Assembly: GCA_003605055.1 (NCBI GenBank)
Contig: QZKP01000006.1
Coordinates: forward strand, 1-64,000
Length of the DNA: 64,000 bases
From: Desulfarculus sp.
Lineage (GTDB): Bacteria; Desulfobacterota; Desulfarculia; Desulfarculales; Desulfarculaceae
Direction of reading: 5' to 3'
Shown: positions 53,638 to 62,344 of the stretch, piece by piece
Layout: every line of letters begins with the position of its first letter
Position numbering within the stretch: the first letter of the stretch is position 1
Translations under genes and position numbers: made by a program
The notes under the pieces: model-generated
Database searches by the model: none
The model's input: only the letters and a program-made list of their open reading frames with translations
Told to the model about the DNA's origin: nothing

Positions 53638-55740
53638 TTACTCGCCCGCCGTCTGGGACTCGCCGCTGTAGCGTTTGCGGGCGCGCTCCACCGCGTCGGA
53701 CAGCTCGCTCATCTTCACCGGCTTTTCCAGGAAATCAGAGGCGCCGGTGCGCATGGCCGCCACCATCGCGGCCTTGTCGCCGTGGCCCGAGACCACGATC
53801 ACCTCGGTTTCGGGGTGGCGGGCCTTGACCGCCTTGAGCACCTCCAGGCCGCTCAGGCCCGGCATCTTCAGGTCGGTCAGCACCACCGGCGTGGGCTTCT
53901 TCTGGAAGGCGGCCACGGCCTGGGCCGGGTCGCTGAAGCCTTCGGCCTGCAGCCCCTGCCGCTCCAGATAGGCGATCAGGGCGCTGAGCACCCCGGGATC
54001 GTCGTCCACCACCAACAGCCGCCGGTGGTCCAGGCCCAGCACGCTGATGACCGCCTTGACTATGCCCGGGTCGAACAGCTTGCCGGCGCCGTCCTGGATG
54101 GTCCGGAAGGCCTCCTGCATGGTCCGGGTGGGGCGGTAGGGGCGGTGGCTGGTCATGGCCTCCACCACGTCGCACACGGCCAGGATCTTGGCCCAGGGGT
54201 GAAGCTGGGGCTCCTTGAGGCCGCGGGGGTAGCCCGAACCGTCCAGGCGCTCATGGTGCTGCCAGACCACCTCGGCCACCGGCCAGGGGAAGGAGATGTT
54301 CTTGAGGATGTGATAGGCCGTGGCCGGGTGCTCGCGGATGATGCCCATCTCGTGTACGCTGAGCTTGCCGGGCTTGTTGAGGATGTCCAGAGGGATGGAT
54401 CCCTTGCCGATGTCGTGCAGCAGGGCGCAGACCCTCAGCCCCTGGAGGTCGTCCTCTTGCAAATTGAGGGCCCGGCCCACGTGGCCGCACAGCTCGGCCA
54501 CGCCCTGGGTGTGGCCGGAGGTGTAGGGGTCGCGGCTCTCCACCATGCTGGTCAGGGCCAGGGTGGTGGCCTGGAAGCTCTCCACCAGGGCCTTGGTCAG
54601 GCGCAGGGTCTCCTGCTCCTGGGAGCGTTTTTCGCTTATGTCCCGGACGATGTGCACCGTGGCGGTCACCTGGCCCTGGGAGTCCTTGATGGGCGAGATG
54701 GAGATGGACGCCGTGCGGTTCAGGTGGGGCAGATCGGTCTCTATCTCGGCCGGCCGGCCGGTCTGTATAACTTGCGGGTGGGGGCAGCCTACGCAGGGCT
54801 CATCCGAACCCCGCAGTATTTTATAGCAGTATTGCCCCACGATCTTTTTGAAAGGCAGGCCAATGGTCTTAACCACGGTGAGGTTGCAGCGCCGCACGCG
54901 CATGTCCGGCGCCAGGACCAGCATCATCTCGTCAATGGCGTCAAAGCTCTGCCGCCATTCCTCGGCCGCCTTGCGCATGCCCTCCTGGGTCCGGCGCAGG
55001 TCGGTGAGGTCGGTGAAGACCGCGTTGGCGCCCTGGTAGCGGCCCTTCTGGTCCATCATGGGCACCGCGGAGACCAGCGCCACCCGCTCCTGGCCGTCCC
55101 TGGACAAAAGGCGCAGCTCATAGGTGGAGGACTTGCCCTGGCGCCGCTGTTTTATCTCAGATTTGAGCTTTTCCTTTTCCCCGGGCATCACCAGATCGCA
55201 GACGTTGCGGCCCAGCAAGGCCTCGGCGGGATAGCCGACCAGGCGGCAGAGGGCCGGGTTGATAAAGGTGATGACCTCGTCCTTGTCCAAGGTAAGCACG
55301 CCTTCGTTCATGCTCTCCACTAGGGTGCGGTAGCGCTCCTGGCTGTCGGCCAGCATGCCCTGCCTGGCCTGGCCCAGGTTAAGGGCGCTGGCCACCGCCG
55401 AACCCAGGCGCGGGAGCTGCTCCCGGCTCAGGTAGTCCAGGGCCCCTTCGCGCAGGCATTCGGCCTCCTCCTCCTGGCTGGGTTCGGCCGTGAGCACGAT
55501 CAGGGGCAGAAACAGGCCACGGCTGTGCAGGAACCGCAGGACGTCCTGGGCCCCGAAGCCGTGGTCTTTCTGCTCGCTGATTATCAGTTCAGGGGGTTGT
55601 TGCAGACGTTTGAGAAGCCGTTGCTCATCAGAGGCGGTCTGTACCAGCGGCTCGTAGTCGGCCTGGCGCAACGCACCCCGAACCTGGCGGCTCAGGGCCG
55701 CAGACAGGCCGATGAACAGCACGCGCAGAGGTGTGGCCAT
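53638..55740 (-). CDS. Hybrid PAS/HD-GYP phosphodiesterase with two receiver domains
   Basis: Order: a degenerate receiver (residues 5-120; the phosphoacceptor is replaced in LIISEQKDHG), a PAS domain (STYELRLLSRDGQERVAL), a second PAS with CVGCPHP, HD-GYP domain (TSGHTQGVAEL, LLHDIGKGSIPLDIL, GSGYPRGLKE) and a C-terminal receiver with intact Asp (VVLTDLKMPG). HD-GYP domains degrade cyclic-di-GMP. It is 700 residues. It lies between the PHP-helicase gene and an NtrC-type regulator gene, both transcribed separately. Confidence 0.9.
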   Translation of the reverse strand: MATPLRVLFIGLSAALSRQVRGALRQADYEPLVQTASDEQRLLKRLQQPPELIISEQKDHGFGAQDVLRFLHSRGLFLPLIVLTAEPSQEEEAECLREGALDYLSREQLPRLGSAVASALNLGQARQGMLADSQERYRTLVESMNEGVLTLDKDEVITFINPALCRLVGYPAEALLGRNVCDLVMPGEKEKLKSEIKQRRQGKSSTYELRLLSRDGQERVALVSAVPMMDQKGRYQGANAVFTDLTDLRRTQEGMRKAAEEWRQSFDAIDEMMLVLAPDMRVRRCNLTVVKTIGLPFKKIVGQYCYKILRGSDEPCVGCPHPQVIQTGRPAEIETDLPHLNRTASISISPIKDSQGQVTATVHIVRDISEKRSQEQETLRLTKALVESFQATTLALTSMVESRDPYTSGHTQGVAELCGHVGRALNLQEDDLQGLRVCALLHDIGKGSIPLDILNKPGKLSVHEMGIIREHPATAYHILKNISFPWPVAEVVWQHHERLDGSGYPRGLKEPQLHPWAKILAVCDVVEAMTSHRPYRPTRTMQEAFRTIQDGAGKLFDPGIVKAVISVLGLDHRRLLVVDDDPGVLSALIAYLERQGLQAEGFSDPAQAVAAFQKKPTPVVLTDLKMPGLSGLEVLKAVKARHPETEVIVVSGHGDKAAMVAAMRTGASDFLEKPVKMSELSDAVERARKRYSGESQTAGE

Positions 55741-55862
55741 AGTATTCCCCCGGATGACCAGCAGCCATCACACTCCTCAGGGTGCCGTGCTGAAAGCGGA
55801 CCAAACAGCGCGGTTAAAATTTATTATATACAAACCTACGGGAAAATAGCAACTTACCCATC

Positions 55863-57221
55863 TCAGGCGGGGGGCAGGCCGTATTCTTTGATCTTGTTCT
55901 GCAGGGTCTTGCGAGTGATGCCCAACAATTCGGCGGCCCGGGTGCGGTTGCCGCCGGTGGCCTCCAGGGTCTTGGAAATGAGCAGGTGCTCGGCCTGGCG
56001 GATGGTCATGCCCGCGCGCAGGGCCTCCTCCTCGGCCGGGGCCAGGGCCGTCAGGCCCAAGGGCAGGTCCTCGGCCTCCAGGCGCGGTCCGCTGGCCAGG
56101 ATCACCGCCCGCTCCACGGCGTTGATCAACTCGCGCACGTTGCCCGGCCAGGAGTAGGCCAGCAACTGGCCGCGGGCCTCGGGGCTGAAGCCCTTTAGCT
56201 CGCGTTGGTTGTCCCGGTTGAACTTGATCAGGAAGTGCTCGGCTAAAAGCAGGATGTCCTCCCCCCGCTCGCGCAGGGCGGGCATGCGCAGGTTCACCAC
56301 GTTCAGGCGGTAGTACAGGTCCTCGCGGAACTCGCCTCCCGACACGGCCTGGGCCAGGTCCCGGTTGGTGGCGGCGATGACCCGCACGTCGCTGTGGAAG
56401 GTGCGGTCCGAGCCCACCGGGGAGTATTCGCCCTCCTGCAGGGCCCGCAGCAGCTTGGCCTGGGTGGAGGGGGTCATCTCGGCTACCTCGTCCAGGAACA
56501 GGGTGCCGCCGTTGGCCGCGGCCAGGCGCCCCTCGCGGCGGTTGGTGGCTCCGGTGAAGGCCCCCTTTTCGTGACCGAACAGCTCGCTCTCCAGCAGGCT
56601 CTCGGGCAGGGCCGCGCAGTTGACCTTGATCAGGGGGCCGGCAGAGCGCGGCGAGTGCTGGTGGATGATCTGGGCGGCCACCTCCTTGCCGGTGCCGCTC
56701 TCGCCGGTGATCAAGACCGTGGCCTGGGTGGGGGACACCAGGGCCAGAGTCTCCTTCAGGCGCCGCATGGGCGGGCTGTCGCCGATCAGGGCCGAGAAGT
56801 CGAAGCGCTCGCCCAGGCGCTCGGCCTGGGCCTCCACCTTGCGGGCCAGGCGGGCGGTGTCCAATTGCCGCCGGATCTTGATGAGCACCTCATCCATTTC
56901 CAGCGGCTTGGTCAGGTAGTCCTCGGCCCCGGCCTGCAGGGCCTTGACCGCGCTGTCTATGCTGCCGTAGGCGGTCATTATCAGTACCGGCAGGTGGGGG
57001 CTGTCGGCCTTGAGGCGCACCAGCGCCTCGTGGCCGCCCAGGCGGGGCATCACCAAATCCATCAGCACCAGGTCCACCGGCTCGGACTGCACCAGCTCCA
57101 GGGCGGCCTGGCCGTCGCCGGCCTCCAGCACCGAATAACCGGCGTCCTCCAGGTGGGCCCGCAGCATCAGGCGATGCGCCGCCTCGTCGTCCACCACCAT
57201 GATTACTGGCCGCTGCTGCAT
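55863..57221 (-). CDS. NtrC-family response regulator, ZraR/AtoC-like
   Basis: Receiver with Asp55 (DLVLMDLVMPR), AAA+ domain with ITGESGTGKEVAAQIIH, GAFTGATNRREGRL (sigma-54 contact) and GTLFLDEVAEM, and a Fis-type HTH (NRTRAAELLGITRKTLQNKI). It is 452 residues. It begins 2 bases after the kinase stop (TAGTTATG), so the kinase-regulator pair is one transcript. With the ZraP-like gene upstream it forms a ZraPSR-type set, which fits the sigma-54 promoter in front of zraP. Confidence 0.92.
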   Translation of the reverse strand: MQQRPVIMVVDDEAAHRLMLRAHLEDAGYSVLEAGDGQAALELVQSEPVDLVLMDLVMPRLGGHEALVRLKADSPHLPVLIMTAYGSIDSAVKALQAGAEDYLTKPLEMDEVLIKIRRQLDTARLARKVEAQAERLGERFDFSALIGDSPPMRRLKETLALVSPTQATVLITGESGTGKEVAAQIIHQHSPRSAGPLIKVNCAALPESLLESELFGHEKGAFTGATNRREGRLAAANGGTLFLDEVAEMTPSTQAKLLRALQEGEYSPVGSDRTFHSDVRVIAATNRDLAQAVSGGEFREDLYYRLNVVNLRMPALRERGEDILLLAEHFLIKFNRDNQRELKGFSPEARGQLLAYSWPGNVRELINAVERAVILASGPRLEAEDLPLGLTALAPAEEEALRAGMTIRQAEHLLISKTLEATGGNRTRAAELLGITRKTLQNKIKEYGLPPA

Positions 57222-57223
57222 AA

Positions 57224-58699
57224 CTAGGCCTCGCTTAGGGGCAGGCTGAGGGTGAACACGGCGCCGCCCGCGGGCCCGTTGGCCGCGCTGAGTTCGCCGC
57301 CCAGGCCGCGGGCCAGGCGGCGGGCGATGGCCAGGCCCAGGCCAGTGCCGCGGTCCTTGGTGCTGAAGAAGGGGTCAAAGAGCTGCTCCGGGTCGCCGGG
57401 GGGGAGCCCCGGCCCCTGGTCGGCCATTTCCAGCAGCACCCGCCCCCCCTGGCCCAAGGTGCGCAGCCCGATGCGGCCCTGACCGTTGTTGGCCTCCAGG
57501 GCGTTGAGCAAGAGGTTCATCACGATCTGGCGCACCTGGTCCGGGTCGGCCAGCACCGGGGGCAGCCCCGGGGGCAGTTGGACGTCCAACTCCACGCCTT
57601 GGGCGCGGGGCTCGTCGGCCAGCAGGGCCAGGGTGGCCTTGAGGCTCTCGCCCAGGTCCATGGGCACCAGGCGGGGCTCCCGGTTGCGGGTGTAGTCCAA
57701 AAGGTCCGACACCACCCGCTCCAAACGGTCCACCTCGCTGACCGCGGTGCGGGCGCACTCCTCCTGACGGGAGCCGGGCTGGGCGCCCTTGCCCAGGTAT
57801 TGCACCAGGCCGCGCAGGGCCGACAGGGGGTTGCGCACCTCGTGGGCCACCGAGCCGGCCAGGCGGCCCAAGGCGGCCAAGTGCCGGCTTTGGTCCACCT
57901 CCCGGCGCAGGCGCAGCAGCTCGCTCTGGCGCCGCCGGGCGTAGAAGAACATGACCCCGGCGGCCAGGGCCGCGGCCAGGAACACCAGGAACGCCAGCAG
58001 CAGCGAGTTGCCGATGACCCGGGCCTGGGCCTTGCGGAAGGAGGCGGTGGACAGCCGCACCAGCACATAACCGGGCGGCGCGTCCTTGTCCAGCCAGCCC
58101 ATCATTTCCATGTGGTGCCGTTCCATGTCCCGCCCCATGCCCCGGCCCATGCCGCGCTCGGGCGGGGGCGGCTGGCCAGGCTCCGGCGGGCGGGCCCAGG
58201 AGGGCAGGGGCCGCGTGTCGCGGCGAACGGCGGCCAGCGGCTCAAAGGGCCGCCCCACCACCACCTCTTTTTCCAGGAACTCGGTGACCGGCAGGCGGCG
58301 CTGCACCTGCGCCAGGACCCCCGGGGGCAGACCTCCCAAAGCCGCCTTTTCCACCTCGGACACGTTGGGCTCGGCCACGCCGGCGGCCAGCACTTCGCCC
58401 TTGGGGTCCATCACGGCCAGGGAGCGCAGGTGGGGCTGCCGGAGCGTTTCCTCCACCAGGCTCTGCATGCGCAGCAGGCCCCAGAGCTGGTGGCGCAGGC
58501 CGGCCCGGGTGACGCCCTCCAGGGTGCGCACCACCAACTCCCCCTGGGTGGTGAGGGCGCTCAGCATGAGCTGGCGGGTGCTCTGCACGCTGCGCACGGT
58601 GGTCACCGCCAGCACGCCCAGGATCAGCAGCAACACGCCCACCAGCAAAACGCTGGTCAGGGCGGTGCGGGACTCGGGGGATTTGTGGTCTTTTTTCAT
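57224..58699 (-). CDS. Sensor histidine kinase, ZraS-like, with Met/His-rich periplasmic stretch
   Basis: TM1 (about 13-33) and TM2 (about 231-253) enclose a periplasmic sensor of about 195 residues. Just before TM2 is a Met/His-rich segment, GMGRGMGRDMERHHMEMMG (183-201), that could bind metal. Then come the H-box GSVAHEVRNPLSALRG (His286), N-box NLLLNALEANNG and G-boxes DQGPGLPPGDP and GTGLGLAIARRL. No PAS or HAMP is obvious. ATG 58699 is preferred over TTG 58720, which lies inside a terminator-like hairpin. Confidence 0.85.
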   Translation of the reverse strand: MKKDHKSPESRTALTSVLLVGVLLLILGVLAVTTVRSVQSTRQLMLSALTTQGELVVRTLEGVTRAGLRHQLWGLLRMQSLVEETLRQPHLRSLAVMDPKGEVLAAGVAEPNVSEVEKAALGGLPPGVLAQVQRRLPVTEFLEKEVVVGRPFEPLAAVRRDTRPLPSWARPPEPGQPPPPERGMGRGMGRDMERHHMEMMGWLDKDAPPGYVLVRLSTASFRKAQARVIGNSLLLAFLVFLAAALAAGVMFFYARRRQSELLRLRREVDQSRHLAALGRLAGSVAHEVRNPLSALRGLVQYLGKGAQPGSRQEECARTAVSEVDRLERVVSDLLDYTRNREPRLVPMDLGESLKATLALLADEPRAQGVELDVQLPPGLPPVLADPDQVRQIVMNLLLNALEANNGQGRIGLRTLGQGGRVLLEMADQGPGLPPGDPEQLFDPFFSTKDRGTGLGLAIARRLARGLGGELSAANGPAGGAVFTLSLPLSEA

Positions 58700-58710
58700 G
58701 CGCTCACTGG

Positions 58711-58756
58711 TTAAAAACAATCAGGGCCCGGGAGGCTAGGCCCAGACCCTGATTGT
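58711..58756 (-). terminator. Terminator-like hairpin between zraP-like gene and the kinase gene
   Basis: ACAATCAGGG and CCCTGATTGT form a 10-bp stem, followed by a T5 run on the minus strand. It may reduce expression of the kinase-regulator genes relative to the ZraP-like gene. Confidence 0.7.
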
Positions 58757-58772
58757 AACCGAGGCCGTGGGG

Positions 58773-59279
58773 TTAGCGCCAGCAGGCGCCCGCGCCGTAG
58801 CCGCCGCCAGGGCCATAGCCCATGTGGTAGCCGGGGCCGTAGCCGCCGCCGGGGCCGTAGCCCATGTGGTAGCCGGGGCCGTAGCCGCCGCCACGGGGGC
58901 CGAAGTCCATGCCGCGGCCGAAGCCGCGGCCGCCCCCGTAGCCGGGCAGGCCGGCGTCGTTGGCCTTCTTGGCCAACTGGGCGCGCAGCTCGATTACCTC
59001 GTTGTTCAGGGCCTGGACCTTGGCCTGGTCCGGGTTAGGCTGGGCCCACAGGGTCTTCAGCTCGATGCCCTTGGCCGCCAACTGCTGGCGCAGGGGCAGG
59101 GTCTCCTTCAAGAAGGTTGCCCGCTTCTCGGCCAGCTTGGCGTAGTCTTCCTTGCTCAACTGCTGGCCTTGATAGCCGGGACCATAGCCCCAGCCAGGGC
59201 CGCCGCCGCGGGCCCAGGCCCCACCGGCCAGCACGCCCATCAGGGCCAGGCTCGCCAGAATCACCGTAATCTTTTTCAT
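58773..59279 (-). CDS. ZraP-like periplasmic protein with Gly/Tyr/His/Met repeats
   Basis: A signal peptide (TVILASLALMGVLAGGAWA) is followed by a short Gly-rich part, then a helical region (LSKEDYAKLAEKRATFLKET to about 107), as in ZraP/CpxP-like chaperones. The C-terminus is two copies of a 14-residue repeat, GPGYHMGYGPGGGY, from a 42-bp tandem DNA repeat (58801-58884). Such His/Met-rich tails often bind metals. It has 168 residues and ATG 59279 has GAGGAG upstream. It is probably induced via the sigma-54 promoter at 59364-59379. Confidence 0.85.
   Translation of the reverse strand: MKKITVILASLALMGVLAGGAWARGGGPGWGYGPGYQGQQLSKEDYAKLAEKRATFLKETLPLRQQLAAKGIELKTLWAQPNPDQAKVQALNNEVIELRAQLAKKANDAGLPGYGGGRGFGRGMDFGPRGGGYGPGYHMGYGPGGGYGPGYHMGYGPGGGYGAGACWR
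58801..58884. repeat. Two-copy 42-bp in-frame tandem repeat within the ZraP-like gene
   Basis: Each unit starts CCGCCGCC and includes CCCATGTGGTAGCC; copies differ at only a few bases. They encode 14-residue GPGYHMGYGPGGGY units, and a partial third copy follows. Confidence 0.85.
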
Positions 59280-59363
59280 GGTCACGCTCCTCGTCTTCCT
59301 TAGGTATGGTTTGCTTAGGGTCTCTCTTTTCGGAAAGGTGCGTCTCCGAACGCCCCCAGATAG

Positions 59364-59379
59364 AGCAGGGAGCGTGCCA
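59364..59379 (-). promoter_or_regulatory. Sigma-54 promoter of the ZraP-like gene
   Basis: The minus strand reads TGGCACGCTCCCTGCT, a close match to TGGCACG-N4-TTGCW (one change), about 85 bases upstream of the start codon. Confidence 0.8.
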
Positions 59380-59496
59380 ACCTGCAGACGACGTATTCCA
59401 AAACATTAAAATATAAATAAAACAGCTAGTTAAAATAAAAAGCTTGGCCTGGCTGGTCACAAACTCCTGTCCCGGGCAGTGAAAAAAGTAAGCAGC

Positions 59497-59514
59497 TTCC
59501 AGCGGTGCTGGGAA
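59497..59514. promoter_or_regulatory. Candidate activator dyad for the zraP-like promoter
   Basis: TTCCAGCGGTGCTGGGAA is a nearly perfect inverted repeat about 120 bases upstream of the sigma-54 promoter, where an NtrC-type activator could bind. Confidence 0.5.
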
Positions 59515-59650
59515 AAATTTATGCACTTGGAGCCATAGCTTTTTTTCTTGGTCTTTATGGGCCTCGGGGTAATCCCTGGGGCCGTATATTTAACCAAAAA
59601 ACCTTACCTTACCCAGGGCGGGCAGCTTGACCGCGGGCCGGAGAATTATC

Positions 59651-59680
59651 TTGACAGGTCTATAAATATTGACCTATAGC
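59651..59680 (+). promoter_or_regulatory. Promoter and operator of the XRE-cupin gene
   Basis: TTGACA (59651-59656) and TATAGC (59675-59680) are 18 bases apart. AGGTC and GACCT inverted repeats and two direct repeats AAATATTRACC (59664-59674, 59681-59691) overlap them, suggesting autoregulation. Confidence 0.6.
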
Positions 59681-59735
59681 AAATATTAACCAAGCACTAG
59701 TTTTTTCCGTCCGCCCCAGCGAGAGGCCCGTAGGC

Positions 59736-60278
59736 GTGAACCTGGGAACCCTGCTGCGTCGCATTCGCAAGGAGAAAAAGCTCACCCTCAAGGCGGTGGC
59801 CGAGAAGGCCGGCGTGTCCGAGGGTTTTCTGAGCCAGGTGGAAAACAGCGTCAAGTCCCCCTCCCTGGCCAGCCTGAAAAACATCTCCGCGGCCCTGGGC
59901 CTGGACACCGGCGAACTGCTGAACCAGCTAAAGAACTCCGAAGGCCTGTTTCTGATCCAGAAGAGCGAGTGGGACGAGGTGGACCTGCCCCACACCGGTT
60001 TCGCCACCCGCCGCTTTTGTCCGCCCGACGAGCGCACGGCTATTGACAGCGCCCTGCTTTTCATCGAGCCGGGCAAGGCCATACCGGTGCGCAAGGGCCT
60101 CAAGAACGTGCAAGAGGTGCTGTGCCTGTTGCAGGGCTCCCTGGAGCTGGTGCACGGCGAAAAGGTCATAAGAATGGTTCCGGGCGACGCCGCCCACTTC
60201 TGGTCCGACCCCGAGCGCCAACTGGTCAGCAACCCTGGCGAGGAGTTGGCCGTGGTGCTCTGGGTGGGCACTATGTGA
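59736..60278 (+). CDS. XRE-family regulator with cupin domain
   Basis: An N-terminal lambda-repressor-like HTH (LLRRIRKEKKLTLKAVAEKA, then GVSEGFLSQVENSVKSPSL) is joined to a C-terminal cupin (EVLCLLQGSLELVHGE, VPGDAAHFWSD). This is the PuuR-like class that senses a small ligand. GTG 59736 has GAGAGG upstream. It has 180 residues. It stands before the thiolase-like cluster on the same strand and probably controls it and itself. Confidence 0.88.
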   Translation: MNLGTLLRRIRKEKKLTLKAVAEKAGVSEGFLSQVENSVKSPSLASLKNISAALGLDTGELLNQLKNSEGLFLIQKSEWDEVDLPHTGFATRRFCPPDERTAIDSALLFIEPGKAIPVRKGLKNVQEVLCLLQGSLELVHGEKVIRMVPGDAAHFWSDPERQLVSNPGEELAVVLWVGTM

Positions 60279-60323
60279 GGCGGGGCTGGCCCGGTTTAAC
60301 CCAAGCGTTGGAGGGAAGAGCCT

Positions 60324-61691
60324 ATGATTACGTTCGGCAAGGGAAACCTGCGCGTGCCCAAGTGGTCCAAGCGCGTGTTCATGGTGGCCGGCGGCTGCAC
60401 CCCCTTCCGCAAGTACTTCCCGGAGTACAAGCTGGAGGAGTTGGTGATGATCGCCTACAAGATGATGCTGGAGGATAATGCCCTCAAGCTGTCTCCCAAG
60501 GAGATCAAGGACTCCATCCAGTATTGCGCCTACGGCGAGTTCGCCGACCACTTCCAGGACCAACTGCTCTGCGAGGCCAAGATTCACGACTACCTGGGCC
60601 TGGAACCCATGTGGAACAACGGCATCAAGACCGGCGGGGCCACCGGCGGCGCGGCGGTCCTAAACGGCGCCATGGCCATTGCCAGCGGCTACGCCAACTG
60701 CGTGCTGGTGGCCGGCTGGGAGCGCATGGACGAGGTGGACACCCGCACCGGCAATTTCTACATCGCCACCGCCGCCTGCAAGGACTTCGAGACCCGCATG
60801 GGCCGCATCTACTCCTCCTACTATGCGCCCATGGCCAACCGCTTCGCCGAGCAGTACAACCTCAGCGAGGTCACCCGGGCCAAGATCGCCGTGAAAAACC
60901 GCGGCTACGCGGTCAGTAACCCCAACGCCCAGCAGCCCGGCCGCCACACCGTGGAGGAGGTGCTGGCCTCGCGCATGAGCGCCTATCCCCTGCGCTTCCT
61001 GGAGTGCTGCGCCATGACCGCCGGCGCGGCCTCGGTGCTCTTGTGCGACGAGGAGATGGCCTACAAGCTCAGCGACACGCCCTGTGAGCTGTTCATGGCC
61101 GGCGGCACCCACACCCTGCGCGTGGCCGACCGCCGTCCCATGGAGATACCCCTGCTGCCCAACGAGGAGCCGGGGCAGTACGACAAGCTGCTGGCCGAGT
61201 CCGGCCGCTGGCCCGGCTTCGAGTCCTTCCTGGCCGCGCGCTTCGCGGCCTACATGGCCTACCGCATGGCCGGCATCAAGGACCCCCTGGAGGAGCTGGA
61301 CCTGGTGGAGCTGCACGACGCCTTCACCATCAGCGACATCCAGACCTACGGCGACATCGGCCTGCGGCCCTACGGCCAGGAGCCGGACTACATCGAGAGC
61401 GGCGACGCCTACTTCGGCGGCAAGTGCCCCAGCAACCTCTCCGGCGGCCTGCTGGGCACCATGCACGCGGTCGGCGCCACCGGCATCTGGCAGGCGGCCG
61501 AGGTCCTCTGGCAGGTGCAGGGCAAGTACGACCACTTCCACGGGCTCGATAGGTGGTGGAAGCGGGCCGGCAAACAAAAGCCCGCCGACTACGAGAACCT
61601 GCAAGTGCCCAATGCCAAGCAGGGCCTGTGGATCAGTCACGCCGGCGTGGGCTCCCACGTCACCTGCGGCATCCTGCGCAAGGCCTGGTAG
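60324..61691 (+). CDS. Thiolase-fold protein lacking the nucleophilic cysteine
   Basis: The thiolase fold is clear: YANCVLVAGWERM, LDLVELHDAFT, and SNLSGGLLGTMHAVGATG are SCP2-thiolase blocks. But the catalytic Cys position, normally in a CASG-like motif, reads IKTGGATGGAAV (Gly105), so classic Claisen chemistry is unlikely. The protein has 455 residues. ATG 60324 has GGAGGGAAG upstream. It is followed after 17 bases by a DUF35 protein, its usual partner; DUF35/thiolase pairs act on acyl-CoA substrates. Function remains unknown. Confidence 0.8.
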   Translation: MITFGKGNLRVPKWSKRVFMVAGGCTPFRKYFPEYKLEELVMIAYKMMLEDNALKLSPKEIKDSIQYCAYGEFADHFQDQLLCEAKIHDYLGLEPMWNNGIKTGGATGGAAVLNGAMAIASGYANCVLVAGWERMDEVDTRTGNFYIATAACKDFETRMGRIYSSYYAPMANRFAEQYNLSEVTRAKIAVKNRGYAVSNPNAQQPGRHTVEEVLASRMSAYPLRFLECCAMTAGAASVLLCDEEMAYKLSDTPCELFMAGGTHTLRVADRRPMEIPLLPNEEPGQYDKLLAESGRWPGFESFLAARFAAYMAYRMAGIKDPLEELDLVELHDAFTISDIQTYGDIGLRPYGQEPDYIESGDAYFGGKCPSNLSGGLLGTMHAVGATGIWQAAEVLWQVQGKYDHFHGLDRWWKRAGKQKPADYENLQVPNAKQGLWISHAGVGSHVTCGILRKAW

Positions 61692-61708
61692 GAAAGGAGG
61701 ACAGAATC

Positions 61709-62215
61709 ATGGCACAACCATTTGAGGGTCCCCTGAGCACCGAATATATCGGCACTCCCCTGGACCTCTTCGACGACGAGAAGGCCTGGGTGGTCAAATG
61801 GCCCCGCTCGATGGAGCACCACCACACCTACGGCATGCTCACTCCCTTCTTCAAGGGCCTGACCGAGGGCAAGCTCCTGGCCACCAAATGCGTCAATCCC
61901 AAGTGCCCCCACAAGTCCACCTGGCTGCCGCCCCGGGCCGACTGCCCGGACTGCTACGCGCGCACCGAGTGGGTCCAGGTGCCCAGCGAGGGCAAGATCT
62001 ACGCCTACACCATGCTGGACTACACCGGCATCGGCATAGAGATGAAGGCCCCCTACTGGCAGATAGACGTGGAGATAAAGGGCGTGGACACCATCTTCAA
62101 GGGCTTTCTGCTGCGCGGCAAGCCGGTGACCGGCCTGCCGGTCAAGGCGATGTTCCGCACCAAGAATCCCACCCACACCATCCTGGACATCTGCTGGGTG
62201 CCCAAGGAAGACTAG
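61709..62215 (+). CDS. DUF35 OB-fold protein with zinc ribbon, partner of the thiolase-like protein
   Basis: An N-terminal segment is followed by a rubredoxin-like zinc ribbon, CVNPKCPHKSTWLPPRADCPDC, and an OB fold (GKIYAYTMLDYTGIGIEMKA). DUF35 proteins bind acyl-CoA and hold the thiolase subunit, as in archaeal acetoacetyl-CoA thiolase complexes. It has 168 residues. ATG 61709 has GGAAAGGAGG upstream; the rest of the track ORF is a shadow. Confidence 0.88.
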   Translation: MAQPFEGPLSTEYIGTPLDLFDDEKAWVVKWPRSMEHHHTYGMLTPFFKGLTEGKLLATKCVNPKCPHKSTWLPPRADCPDCYARTEWVQVPSEGKIYAYTMLDYTGIGIEMKAPYWQIDVEIKGVDTIFKGFLLRGKPVTGLPVKAMFRTKNPTHTILDICWVPKED

Positions 62216-62344
62216 TCGCTCGGGCGGGGGCCCCGGGGCCCCCGCCCAAGTATTTCACCCCGGCGCGGTCCGGAGCCCGCTTGACGCTCCGGGCCGCGAT
62301 TATCTAGATTGGGGTTGCCTTAACCAGCCAGCGGGGAGGCGGGG

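Larger units (their letters stand above)
59280..59735. other. Regulatory intergenic region between zraP-like and XRE-cupin genes
   Basis: This 456-base region is AT-rich in its centre. It contains the sigma-54 promoter at 59364-59379, a TTCCAGC/GCTGGGAA dyad (59497-59514), and the XRE promoter at 59651-59680. No gene is called; minus-strand ORFs here are shadows. Confidence 0.6.

Noticed and set aside
58801-58884. CRISPR-like repeats
   Set aside because: The two units are tandem, in frame and without spacers; they encode a protein repeat.
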